DNA of 57,533 nt from GCA-002282575 sp964519885. Lineage in GTDB: Bacteria; Pseudomonadota; Gammaproteobacteria; Thiomicrospirales; Thiomicrospiraceae. The translations under genes and the position numbers were made by a program. The stretch spans positions 1-57,533 of the forward strand of contig CAZFLX010000014.1 of assembly GCA_964519885.1 (NCBI GenBank). The letters are read 5' to 3'. Positions 42,434 through 50,824 of this stretch are shown here, piece by piece. Below the pieces are notes generated by a model, which saw only the letters and a program-made list of their open reading frames with translations, ran no database searches and was not told the DNA's origin. Position 1 is the first letter of the stretch. Each line of letters opens with the position of its first letter.

Positions 42434-44344
42434 TTAGGAGTAAATCTGCGCACCAGCCGCTTTAAACTCCTCTGCTTTCGCTTTCATTTCCGCTTCGACA
42501 TCCAATAACTGAATGACATTACCCGCAGGCAAAGGCGCATTAGTTTGCGCTTGAGCAAAATCACGCACTTCTTGTGAAATTTTCATCGAACAGAATTTAG
42601 GACCACACATTGAGCAGAAATGGGCTATTTTCGCTGACTCACGTGGCAAGGTAGCATCGTGATAGGCTTTTGCCGTTTCAGGGTCGAAACCCAAATTAAA
42701 CTGATCCTCCCAGCGGAATTCAAAACGCGATTTACTTAACGCATCGTCACGCAATTGTGCGCCTGGGAAGCCTTTTGCCAAATCGGCAGCATGAGCAGCA
42801 ATTTTGTAAGTGATGATGCCCGTTTTCACGTCGTGCTTATCAGGCAAGCCCAAATGCTCTTTTGGTGTCACATAACAGAGCATTGCCGTGCCATACCAAC
42901 CAATTTGTGCCGCACCAATCGCCGACGTAATATGGTCATAACCAGGTGCCACATCGGTCGTCAATGGGCCAAGCGTGTAGAAAGGGGCTTCAAAACAATC
43001 GGCTAACTGCTTATCCATGTTTTCTTTAATCATCTGCATCGGCACATGACCTGGCCCTTCAATCATCACCTGCACATCGTGCTTCCACGCGATTTGCGTC
43101 AACTCGCCTAGCGTTTCTAATTCTGCGAATTGGGCGCGATCGTTGGCATCGGCAATCGAACCAGGACGCAAGCCATCTCCCAAACTAAACGCCACATCAT
43201 AGGCTTTCATGATGTCACAAATTTCTTCAAAATGGGTGTACAAGAAGTTTTCTTGATGATGCGCCAAACACCATTTCGCCATGATCGAACCACCACGCGA
43301 CACAATACCCGTGACACGATCAGCGGTATAAGGAATAAACGGCAAACGCACGCCCGCATGAATGGTGAAATAATCCACGCCCTGTTCGGCTTGTTCAATC
43401 AACGTATCACGGAACACTTCCCAGTTTAGGTCTTCGACAATGCCGTTCACTTTTTCCAAGGCTTGATAAATCGGCACCGTACCAATCGGCACAGGCGAGT
43501 TACGCACAATCCACTCACGTGTTTCGTGAATGTTATTGCCCGTCGATAAATCCATCACCGTATCGCCACCCCAACGAATCGACCAGACCAGCTTTTCCAC
43601 TTCTTCTTCAATACTCGAGGTGATCGCCGAGTTACCGATATTGGAATTGATTTTCACCAAAAAGTTACGGCCAATAATCATCGGCTCAGATTCGGGATGA
43701 TTGATGTTATTCGGGATAATGGCACGACCACGCGCAATTTCATCACGCACAAATTCGGGGGTAATTTCAGCCAGCATAGTAGCACCAAAAGCGTGCCCCT
43801 TGTGCTGCGGACGCTGTTGCGCCATAAACTCTGCCACTTGCGCACGAAGCAGATTTTCACGAATCGCCACATACTCCATTTCTGGTGTGATGATACCTTT
43901 TTTTGCATAGTGCATTTGTGACACATTCATGCCCGCTTTGGCTTTACGCGGCAGGTGTTTACCTTCAAACTGAATCGCACGTAATTTCTCATCATTGGCA
44001 CGCGCATTACCATAGTCACTGCTTAAGCCCGTTAACAACTCCGTATCACCGCGCTCCTCAATCCACTGCTCACGCAAACGTGGCAGACCCTGACGCACAT
44101 TGACCGCATAACCAGCATCGGTGAAAGGCCCTGAAGTGTCGTAGACGCGAATTGGTGGATTGGGTGTTGCTTGTGTCTCATCTTTATTGATGACGAGGGT
44201 ATCGGTTTGTGCAATTTCGCGAAATGGAACACGAATATCCGCACGCGAGCCTTGAATATAGACTTTTTTCGAATTCGGAAATGGGGCGGTAGTGATTTTA
44301 TTGGCTAAATCGGTTAAATCGACGGTTAATTGGTTACGTGCCAT
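42434..44344 (-). CDS. thiC: Phosphomethylpyrimidine synthase ThiC
   Basis: Converts AIR to HMP-phosphate by radical SAM chemistry. 636 residues. The C-terminal [4Fe-4S] motif CSMCGPKFC is intact. Also YIQGSRADIRVPFREI near the start, MIIGRNFLVKINSNIGNSA, GDGLRPGSIADAND and MIEGPGHVPMQMI. Preceded by a TPP riboswitch with a visible translation switch (44354-44571). First gene of the leftward thi operon. Full length and intact. Confidence 0.97.
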   Translation of the reverse strand: MARNQLTVDLTDLANKITTAPFPNSKKVYIQGSRADIRVPFREIAQTDTLVINKDETQATPNPPIRVYDTSGPFTDAGYAVNVRQGLPRLREQWIEERGDTELLTGLSSDYGNARANDEKLRAIQFEGKHLPRKAKAGMNVSQMHYAKKGIITPEMEYVAIRENLLRAQVAEFMAQQRPQHKGHAFGATMLAEITPEFVRDEIARGRAIIPNNINHPESEPMIIGRNFLVKINSNIGNSAITSSIEEEVEKLVWSIRWGGDTVMDLSTGNNIHETREWIVRNSPVPIGTVPIYQALEKVNGIVEDLNWEVFRDTLIEQAEQGVDYFTIHAGVRLPFIPYTADRVTGIVSRGGSIMAKWCLAHHQENFLYTHFEEICDIMKAYDVAFSLGDGLRPGSIADANDRAQFAELETLGELTQIAWKHDVQVMIEGPGHVPMQMIKENMDKQLADCFEAPFYTLGPLTTDVAPGYDHITSAIGAAQIGWYGTAMLCYVTPKEHLGLPDKHDVKTGIITYKIAAHAADLAKGFPGAQLRDDALSKSRFEFRWEDQFNLGFDPETAKAYHDATLPRESAKIAHFCSMCGPKFCSMKISQEVRDFAQAQTNAPLPAGNVIQLLDVEAEMKAKAEEFKAAGAQIYS

Positions 44345-44353
44345 GATGCGAAG

Positions 44354-44392
44354 CCCTCAACAATAAATGCGGTTTGAGGGTGCTGGTGAAGC
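44354..44392 (-). promoter_or_regulatory. Expression platform of the thiC riboswitch: SD-hiding hairpin and anti-aptamer
   Basis: In the mRNA, CCCTCAA (44380-44374) can pair with TTGAGGG (44360-44354), which is the thiC Shine-Dalgarno region, loop 13 bases. Upstream and overlapping it, GCTTCACCAGCACCC (44392-44378) is a perfect 15-base complement of the aptamer segment GGGTGCTGGTGAAGC (44571-44557). The two pairings share CCC, so they exclude each other. Pairing with the aptamer would free the ribosome site. Confidence 0.75.
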
Positions 44393-44493
44393 AGATTTTT
44401 AGAATTTTCAATTAAGGATCAAGGAGGCTCTTGTCTTCCCTCATCCCAGCCTTCTTCTTATAAAAAGAAAGCACAAATAAACACATATTTTCC

Positions 44494-44577
44494 TGTTCCT
44501 TTACGCAGGTATTACCCTGATCAAGTTCACGGGTTCTGCCCCTAAAGGCAATCTCAGCTTCACCAGCACCCCGACAA
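44494..44577 (-). ncRNA. TPP riboswitch upstream of thiC
   Basis: On the minus strand: GGGGTGC at the 5' end, CTGAGA, then GAACTTGATC, GGTAATACC and GCGTAAAGGAA, the conserved THI-element core in order. It represses thiamine synthesis when TPP is bound. Covers the leader of thiC; the 330-base gap to gdhA contains this and the two promoters. Confidence 0.96.
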
Positions 44578-44587
44578 GTTTTACCAC

Positions 44588-44617
44588 ATCATAACAAAGG
44601 CGGAGATGATTTGGCAA
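44588..44617 (-). promoter_or_regulatory. thiC promoter
   Basis: TTGCCA (44617-44612), 18 bases, TATGAT (44593-44588) on the minus strand, just before the riboswitch. Overlaps sequence needed by the opposing gdhA promoter. Confidence 0.6.
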
Positions 44618-44628
44618 TCAGCAGAGTG

Positions 44629-44637
44629 TGTTATGAT
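44629..44637 (+). promoter_or_regulatory. gdhA promoter (extended -10)
   Basis: TG-T-TATGAT with TTGGCA (44611-44616) 15 bases upstream. It lies downstream of two in-frame ATGs of gdhA, which therefore cannot be used from this promoter. Confidence 0.5.
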
Positions 44638-44674
44638 TCAGAATGAAGATTCAATCATCTCAACGAGGTGCCTT

Positions 44675-46021
44675 ATGTCCTTGCCTTGGTTTGACGCGCT
44701 ACATGATCGCGCTTGCGATACCGACAGTCCTTTTGTACAAGCCGTAGAAGAGGTTTTTACCTCGGTTGCAGGCATTGCCGACACCCATCCTGAATGGAAA
44801 CAAGCGGCTATTTTTGAGCGTTTACTGTTGCCCGACCGCGTCATTGAATTTAAAGTCGAATGGATTGATGACCATGGGCAAGTACAGGTCAATCGTGGCT
44901 ACCGTATTCAATACAACAATAGCCTAGGCCCTTACAAAGGCGGCCTGAGATTTCATCCGAGCGTCAACGCAGGTATTCTCAAATTTTTAGCCTTTGAACA
45001 GATTTTCAAAAACGCCTTAACGGGACTTGCCCTGGGTGGTGCCAAGGGCGGTTCAGACTTCGACCCCAAAGGCAAAAGCGATGCCGAAATCATGCGCTTC
45101 TGCCAAGCATTTATGCGCGCACTCTATCCTTATATCGGCCCAATGGTCGATGTTCCAGCCGGTGATATTGGTGTTGGCAACCGTGAATTAGGTTATTTAT
45201 TTGCCGAATATAAACGCCTCACCCATCAGTATAGCGGCGTATTAACAGGTAAGCCGCTGTTACTTGGTGGCTCTATGCTGCGACCAGAGGCAACAGGCTA
45301 TGGGGTGGTTTATTTTGCGCAACACTTGCTTGAAGACATGTACGCCGATACGCTTGAAGGAAAAATATGCTGTGTCTCAGGTGCCGGCAATGTCGCTTTA
45401 CACACCATCGAAAAACTACAACAGTTAGGCGCTAAGGTGATTAGTTGTAGCGATAGTCAGGGCACACTCCACGACCCGCAAGGACTGGATATCAAACTGA
45501 TTAAACAACTGAAATCCATTGCCCAACCTCTCACCCATTATTTACATGAACATAAGCAGGCTGAATTTATTCCCATCAGTTGCTATCCTGACAATGGACA
45601 TGCGGTATGGCAGCTGGCTTGTGATGCGGCTTTTCCCTGTGCAACCCAAAATGAACTGACGCTCTCTGACGCACAAACACTGGTAACGAATGGCGTTAGA
45701 CTGGTGGTCGAAGCAGCCAATATGCCTTGTACGCCGGAAGCCATTGAATATTTCCTCAGTCAATCGATTGCCTTTGCACCCGCCAAAGCAGCGAATGCCG
45801 GCGGAGTGGCCATCAGCCAATTAGAAATGGCCCAAAACGCCAGCATGATTCGTTGGACTTATGCTGAGATCGATCAACGCCTATACGAAATCATGCGCCA
45901 TATTTATCAACAGATTAAAGCAACAGCCATTGCTTATCATCAGCCCAACAACCTCGTTGCCGGGGCCAATATTGCCGCCTTCAAACGGGTGGTCGAAGCC
46001 ATGCTACTGGAAGGTTGCTAA
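44675..46021 (+). CDS. gdhA: NADP-type glutamate dehydrogenase
   Basis: Makes glutamate from 2-oxoglutarate and ammonia. 448 residues, same as E. coli GdhA. Motifs: NSLGPYKGGLRFHPSVN, LALGGAKGGSDFDPKG (catalytic Lys), PAGDIGVGNRELGYL, RPEATGYGVVYFA, and the Rossmann CCVSGAGNVALHTIEKL. ATG 44675 is chosen since GAGGTG precedes it and the promoter lies downstream of earlier ATGs. Divergent from thiC. Confidence 0.96.
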   Translation: MSLPWFDALHDRACDTDSPFVQAVEEVFTSVAGIADTHPEWKQAAIFERLLLPDRVIEFKVEWIDDHGQVQVNRGYRIQYNNSLGPYKGGLRFHPSVNAGILKFLAFEQIFKNALTGLALGGAKGGSDFDPKGKSDAEIMRFCQAFMRALYPYIGPMVDVPAGDIGVGNRELGYLFAEYKRLTHQYSGVLTGKPLLLGGSMLRPEATGYGVVYFAQHLLEDMYADTLEGKICCVSGAGNVALHTIEKLQQLGAKVISCSDSQGTLHDPQGLDIKLIKQLKSIAQPLTHYLHEHKQAEFIPISCYPDNGHAVWQLACDAAFPCATQNELTLSDAQTLVTNGVRLVVEAANMPCTPEAIEYFLSQSIAFAPAKAANAGGVAISQLEMAQNASMIRWTYAEIDQRLYEIMRHIYQQIKATAIAYHQPNNLVAGANIAAFKRVVEAMLLEGC

Positions 46022-46082
46022 AACAACCAATTTATTTGTTATACTTATGTCATAAACAAAACATGAGTCATCAATATTCGTC

Positions 46083-47648
46083 ATGAAAAATTTCATTATT
46101 GCTCTTCTCATGGGACTAGGGTTAGTCACTCACCCTACCCATGCGGCCTACACCAGTCCTAGCAAAACCCTCACCACAGAACAGGGACAGCTTAGCTATC
46201 ATCAACTAGGAAAAGGCAAACAAACCATTGTGTTAGTGGGCGGTGGTCCGGGCTTTAGTAGTTGGAATTTAGAGCCAATTCAACGAATGCTTGCACCCAA
46301 CTATCGCGTGTTGCTGATGGATATGCGCGGCATTGGCGAAAACAAACAAGCGGTTAATCCAAGCGAAAAGCTGTTAAAACAATGGGTGAAAGACTTAGAG
46401 CAACTGCGCCAGCACAGTGGTAGCGAGTCTTGGACACTGATTGGTCACTCTTGGGGCGCACTGATGGTGCAACTCTATGCAGAGCAACATCCGAAACGCA
46501 CCGAACAACTCATACTACTCAATCCCGTTGACCCACAAACGGATAGCCTAAAGACCTTAGTTGAACGCATTGAACAAAAACGACTTGCCAACACACCCAC
46601 CCCCGACCCTTTCGACGAGTTAGCTTGGCAACAAAAGATTGAAACATCAGACACCCAACAACTGACCCAGCGCCAGCTCAATCAAGCCTTACCCAGCTAC
46701 TTTTACCACTATCAACAAGGCGCTGACTATGCCAAACAATTCAGCACACACGATTTTGAACTGCCGATTAACCTGGGTATCTGGCAAGCCTACCAACAGC
46801 AACCGATACGCCCACAAGCCTTAAAACAGCTTTCCTTACAGTTTCCGCTATTTATTATTGGCTGTGAAGATGACCTACTGTCACCCGAAAACATTGCCAA
46901 CTACCGTAAAATTTTACCCAATATCCCCCATAAGCAACTTGCTCAGTGTAGCCATTTTCCTTGGGTCGAACAGCCCAAAGCCTTTGAGCAGCAACTGCTT
47001 GCTTACTTACGCGAAGAAGCTGAATTTACCCCATTACAACGCGCTCAATGGTTCGATGCCTCTGGCCTTTTCGACTCGCAAGCTGCCCAGTCGGTGAATA
47101 GCGGCGAATTAAAATTTGTTGAAGCGAATAAAATCGACACGCGATTTGACTACCACATGACCAACCGCATCGATTTTCTGCCCAACAGCCTAAACGATGG
47201 ATGGCTATCCCTACAACAATGTCATTACAATCTTGATGCAGTTAAAGCCCTAGAAATAGTCTACGCTGCCGATAAAACACGCAACCTAAGCATCCTGTCA
47301 CAAAAATACATTGGACAAGCGAAAGTGGAAGGTAATAGTCTCCAACTTACCAACATCAAGGGTAGCGCACACATTTGTGTCAGCGCCGAAACGCGAGGGC
47401 TAGAGCGCATCAATCCACAACAATGGCAACTTAAGCGCGGTCCTTTTATGCGTCGTTATCTAGATGGTTATTACCCCATGCAAGTCAGCCTTGAAGTGAA
47501 CTGGCAACAACAGCCGATTCAACTCAGCCAATCCATACCGCCAGCACAGCTTGGGACGAGTATTCAACAATCTGAAACCTATTTTAAAGGTATCTATCAA
47601 TTTGAAGGTAAACTGCAGACACAACTGAATTTTTCAGCCAAGCCATAA
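46083..47648 (+). CDS. Secreted alpha/beta hydrolase (S33-like) with C-terminal extension
   Basis: 521 residues. Signal peptide ends THA-A (about 21). The hydrolase domain has VGGGPGFSS (oxyanion loop), the nucleophile elbow GHSWGA (S123), the acid in IIGCEDDLLSPEN and His in AQCSHFPWVEQP, resembling proline iminopeptidases. After about residue 325 comes some 195 residues of beta-rich sequence with no family I recognise. Substrate unknown; periplasmic or secreted. An extended -10 (TGTTATACT, 46037-46045) lies upstream. Confidence 0.8.
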   Translation: MKNFIIALLMGLGLVTHPTHAAYTSPSKTLTTEQGQLSYHQLGKGKQTIVLVGGGPGFSSWNLEPIQRMLAPNYRVLLMDMRGIGENKQAVNPSEKLLKQWVKDLEQLRQHSGSESWTLIGHSWGALMVQLYAEQHPKRTEQLILLNPVDPQTDSLKTLVERIEQKRLANTPTPDPFDELAWQQKIETSDTQQLTQRQLNQALPSYFYHYQQGADYAKQFSTHDFELPINLGIWQAYQQQPIRPQALKQLSLQFPLFIIGCEDDLLSPENIANYRKILPNIPHKQLAQCSHFPWVEQPKAFEQQLLAYLREEAEFTPLQRAQWFDASGLFDSQAAQSVNSGELKFVEANKIDTRFDYHMTNRIDFLPNSLNDGWLSLQQCHYNLDAVKALEIVYAADKTRNLSILSQKYIGQAKVEGNSLQLTNIKGSAHICVSAETRGLERINPQQWQLKRGPFMRRYLDGYYPMQVSLEVNWQQQPIQLSQSIPPAQLGTSIQQSETYFKGIYQFEGKLQTQLNFSAKP

Positions 47649-47680
47649 AATAGTAACACAACAGAAACCTCTGATTTTTA

Positions 47681-47709
47681 TTGAAAAAAACGCCTTAAAA
47701 AGCTATTAT
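47681..47709 (+). promoter_or_regulatory. Promoter of thiamine-uptake operon
   Basis: TTGAAA (47681-47686), exactly 17 bases, TATTAT (47704-47709), followed by the TPP riboswitch after 15 bases. Confidence 0.75.
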
Positions 47710-47724
47710 ATGGGCAATTTACAG

Positions 47725-47815
47725 ACCTAGGGGTGGCGACAACGCCTGAGAGTTTGCTGGTGCAAACAACCCTCTGAACCTGATCCAGTTAATACTGGCG
47801 TAGGAAAGGGCATAC
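47725..47815 (+). ncRNA. TPP riboswitch upstream of the TonB-dependent receptor
   Basis: Conserved core in order: GGGGTGGC, GCCTGAGAG, CCCTCTGAACCTGATC, CAGTTAATACTGGCGTAGGAAA. P1 is CCTA with TAGG. It implies that the genes behind it import thiamine or a precursor. Possible switch element GCCTTTC lies downstream and could pair with GAAAGG of the aptamer 3' end, but this is less clear than for thiC. Confidence 0.96.
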
Positions 47816-47883
47816 CGCATGAGTTAATCCATTCATCTCTCGTAACCGCCTTTCACTGCGCTCGACCTTTTAAGGAACTTGCC

Positions 47884-49941
47884 GTGAAGCCTTTGAACTC
47901 TATTTCCATCGCAACGCTACTCACACTGGGTGCGCTTCCTGTGTTAGCCAACACCGCCACACTTGCCCCGATAACGGTTTCTGCCGACTTACGCCAAGAA
48001 AAAGATCAAGACCTAGCCGCCAGTACCAGCATTCAAACACAGCAACAATTGCAAGATCAAGGCGCGACGCATTTTGGCGACATACTATTGCAGACTCCCA
48101 ACGTTAATTATTCTGGTCAAAGCTCACGCCCCCGTCACATTCAAATTCGCGGCATGGGTGAACGTGATGAATACACAGGCGCACCCAATGCCAGCGTTGG
48201 CTTTGCTGTGGACGGTATCGACTTTAGTGGTATTGGCATGGTGGGCAACTTATTCGACGTCAAACAAGTCGAAGTGTTACGTGGTCCACAAAGCACGCGC
48301 TATGGTGCCAGTGCATTGGCAGGTCTGATTAATATTCAAACCAATGACCCAACCGCTGAAAACGAACAAATGATTGAAGCCAGTGCGGGTGGTGATAGTT
48401 TGCGCGAACTCGGTTTGGTTTCCAGTGGTGCTTTTAACAAGCAAGCCAACAGCCCACAGTACCGTTTTTCGGTATTTAAGCACACCAGCGACGGCTTTCG
48501 CAATAACGCCTTTTTAGGACGAAGTGACACCAATGGTCGAGATGAACTGAACATTCGCGGCAAACTACGCTTCTTCCCAAGTGCCGTTACCACTGTTGAT
48601 GTTAGCTTATTACATGCAGACTACAACAATGGTTATGATGCTTTTTCACTCAATAACAGCTTCACTACTCTGTCCGACCAACCTGGCAAAGACACGCAAC
48701 TCAGTAATGCGGGTGCGTTAAAGTTTACCCATAAAGGCAACCCGAATTTTACCTTGGTCAGCACCACGACCTTAGCTAATAGCGATATGCGTTATAGTTA
48801 CGATCAGGATTGGTTATATGCGAGTTATCCGAACGTCTACTCTGCGATTTACAATAATCAAAAAAATCGTCGTTCGCTCAGTCAAGAAATTCGCTTAACG
48901 TCTACACCCTCCTCTAAGCTCTTTAATCAAAGTACCGATTGGTTGGTTGGCTTTTACGGCAGTAAATTAGACGAGCGCAATGATAACTTTGATACCTATG
49001 TTGGTCTTCCCACCGCTACCGATTACAGCTTAACGCGTCTTGCCACCTTTGGTCAGCTAAACTTTGAATTAAGACCCACCACACAACTCACTTCAGGGCT
49101 TCGTGTAGAACAACATCAGGCCGATTTTAGTAATAGCCAACAAGAACAATTTAATCCAAGCGAAATCTTGTGGGGTGGAAACTTAACCCTTACCGAAAAA
49201 CTCAATCAACATCATATGCTTTATGGCAGCTTGTCCAGAGGTTTCAAAGCAGGTGGCTTTAATACAGGTCTTACTGGCACTGCGCCAGCCAGCTTACTGC
49301 GTTTTGAAAGTGAAACCGCCATTAATTATGAATTAGGCTTAAAATCAAACTGGTCACAACTGAAAACAAAAATTAGTGCTTTCTATACCGACCGGCAAAA
49401 CCCACAATTTGATGGTTATGACCAAATTAATTATTTTCGGTTTTACACCGAAAACCTAACCAGTGCTAAAAACTATGGACTAGAAGCAGAATTCAACTGG
49501 CAACCGATTGTGCGTTGGCAAATTTTTGGTAGTGCAGGCCTGCTTAAAACAGAAGTTTCTGGTAACCCAGCGAATGCCAGCATGACGGGATTGCCTGGAA
49601 GGGATCAAGCCCACGCTCCCAACTACCAAGTCATGCTCGGAACACAATACCGCACAGCAAGTGGTTACTTTGCGCGTATTGATGCCAATGCAGTAGATCG
49701 TTTCTATTTCGACAATGTACACAATTTCAAGTCTGATGCTTACACTCTATGGAATGCTCGTATCGGTTACCAAGCAAAAGACTGGGAAATTTTCCTATGG
49801 GGTCGTAATATTACTGATGAAAAATATGCCACCCGAGGTTACTTCTTTGCAAATAACCCAGACACTTACCCGCAAAACGAAGGCTATATTCGCCTCGGCG
49901 ACCGCCAACAATTCGGGCTAACCACCCGCTTCTATTTCTAA
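47884..49941 (+). CDS. TonB-dependent receptor, probably for thiamine
   Basis: 685 residues, outer-membrane beta barrel. Signal peptide ends VLA-N; a TonB-box-like LAPITVSADL follows; plug domain with LLQTPNVNYSGQ, HIQIRGMGERDEY and VEVLRGPQSTRYG; ends LTTRFYF with terminal Phe. TPP riboswitch control and the genes after it make thiamine the likely substrate. GTG start 47884, with AAGGAAC upstream. Followed by ykoF-like and pnuT genes as in other THI-controlled uptake operons. Confidence 0.92.
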   Translation: MKPLNSISIATLLTLGALPVLANTATLAPITVSADLRQEKDQDLAASTSIQTQQQLQDQGATHFGDILLQTPNVNYSGQSSRPRHIQIRGMGERDEYTGAPNASVGFAVDGIDFSGIGMVGNLFDVKQVEVLRGPQSTRYGASALAGLINIQTNDPTAENEQMIEASAGGDSLRELGLVSSGAFNKQANSPQYRFSVFKHTSDGFRNNAFLGRSDTNGRDELNIRGKLRFFPSAVTTVDVSLLHADYNNGYDAFSLNNSFTTLSDQPGKDTQLSNAGALKFTHKGNPNFTLVSTTTLANSDMRYSYDQDWLYASYPNVYSAIYNNQKNRRSLSQEIRLTSTPSSKLFNQSTDWLVGFYGSKLDERNDNFDTYVGLPTATDYSLTRLATFGQLNFELRPTTQLTSGLRVEQHQADFSNSQQEQFNPSEILWGGNLTLTEKLNQHHMLYGSLSRGFKAGGFNTGLTGTAPASLLRFESETAINYELGLKSNWSQLKTKISAFYTDRQNPQFDGYDQINYFRFYTENLTSAKNYGLEAEFNWQPIVRWQIFGSAGLLKTEVSGNPANASMTGLPGRDQAHAPNYQVMLGTQYRTASGYFARIDANAVDRFYFDNVHNFKSDAYTLWNARIGYQAKDWEIFLWGRNITDEKYATRGYFFANNPDTYPQNEGYIRLGDRQQFGLTTRFYF

Positions 49942-49953
49942 GAGGACCACTGA

Positions 49954-50217
49954 ATGCATATTTCTGTCGATATTAGCCTCTATCCACTTGCGGATGAATA
50001 CGTAGAGTTAGTCTGCGATTTTATTGCCCGCATCGAAGGCATTGAAGGCGTTAGCGTAGCCAAAAACACACTCAGCACCCAAATATTTGGTGAATACAAA
50101 ACCATTATGAGCTTGCTTGAAACAGAAATGGAACGCACCTTTAACCAACTGCCTTACAGTGTATTTGTGCTTAAAATTGTGGGTCTCGACCGAACGCCGA
50201 ATAACTGTGATTGCTGA
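49954..50217 (+). CDS. YkoF-like thiamine-binding protein
   Basis: 87 residues. One YkoF/MTH1187-type domain: VDISLYPLADEYVELVCDFI at the start, SVAKNTLSTQIFGEYKTI, then YSVFVLKIVG; no signal peptide, so cytoplasmic. Members bind thiamine or HMP. Twelve bases after the receptor, and its end overlaps the pnuT GTG start by 11 bases. The single domain would need to dimerise to match two-domain YkoF. Confidence 0.85.
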   Translation: MHISVDISLYPLADEYVELVCDFIARIEGIEGVSVAKNTLSTQIFGEYKTIMSLLETEMERTFNQLPYSVFVLKIVGLDRTPNNCDC

Positions 50218-50824
50218 TTACCACTTCGAACTGGAAGTTCTCGCCTCTTTATTAGGCCTGACTTATGTCATCCTGATGGCCAGACACAATATTTGGGCTT
50301 GGTTGGCTTCGGGCACAGGTGCAGGTATTTACGGAGTGTTGCTCTGGCAAGACCAACTACCGATGCAAGCACTACTGCATTTAGGTTATATTGTGATGGC
50401 AGGTTTAGGTTGGTATCAATGGCAACAGAATAGCGCCACTGAGCATTCAAATATTCAACGCATGAGCATTGACGATCACCTATTGGTGATGGGCTTAGGC
50501 ACAGCGCTCACCGTTATTTTGGCATTTATTTTAACCAGTGAACAACTATCTCAATCCCCTTGGTTAGACAGCGCCACCACCGTTTTTGCTTTTATTGTCA
50601 CTTGGATGGTGGTCAAACAACGCATTGAAAATTGGCTCTACTGGGTGGTGATTGATTTGACCACCGCATGGCTGTTTTGGCAAACTCATCACATCCCGAT
50701 GGCGGTTTTGTATCTGGTTTATACGGGTATTGCGCTTTATGGCTACTGGTATTGGAATCAACTCTACCTCAAGCAAAAAACTCAGGCCACGCCATCCACT
50801 CATCCTCAGTCAGACGCCCCATAA
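50207..50824 (+). CDS. pnuT: PnuC-family transporter, probably thiamine (PnuT)
   Basis: 205 residues, about seven helices. PnuC-fold signatures: NIWAWLASGTGAGIYGVLLW, MQALLHLGYIVMAGLGWYQW, WMVVKQRIENWLYWVVIDL and a C-terminal GYWYWNQ. PnuC members import nicotinamide riboside; PnuT members import thiamine. Riboswitch control upstream supports thiamine. GTG 50207 is the likely start, overlapping the previous gene. Its 3' end overlaps the opposing kinase-like gene by 56 bases. Confidence 0.88.
   Translation: MIADYHFELEVLASLLGLTYVILMARHNIWAWLASGTGAGIYGVLLWQDQLPMQALLHLGYIVMAGLGWYQWQQNSATEHSNIQRMSIDDHLLVMGLGTALTVILAFILTSEQLSQSPWLDSATTVFAFIVTWMVVKQRIENWLYWVVIDLTTAWLFWQTHHIPMAVLYLVYTGIALYGYWYWNQLYLKQKTQATPSTHPQSDAP

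Noticed and set aside
43697..43926. Open frames on both strands inside thiC and other large genes
   Set aside because: These are frame shadows of well-supported genes with no ribosome sites or family resemblance.
18129..44344. Insertion sequence at the dispersed repeats
   Set aside because: The two copies are only about 117 bp, carry no transposase and lack clear terminal inverted repeats; treated as intergenic repeats.
50117..50206. Extended N-terminus for PnuT
   Set aside because: Would run inside the YkoF-like gene; GTG 50207 gives the usual overlap and length.
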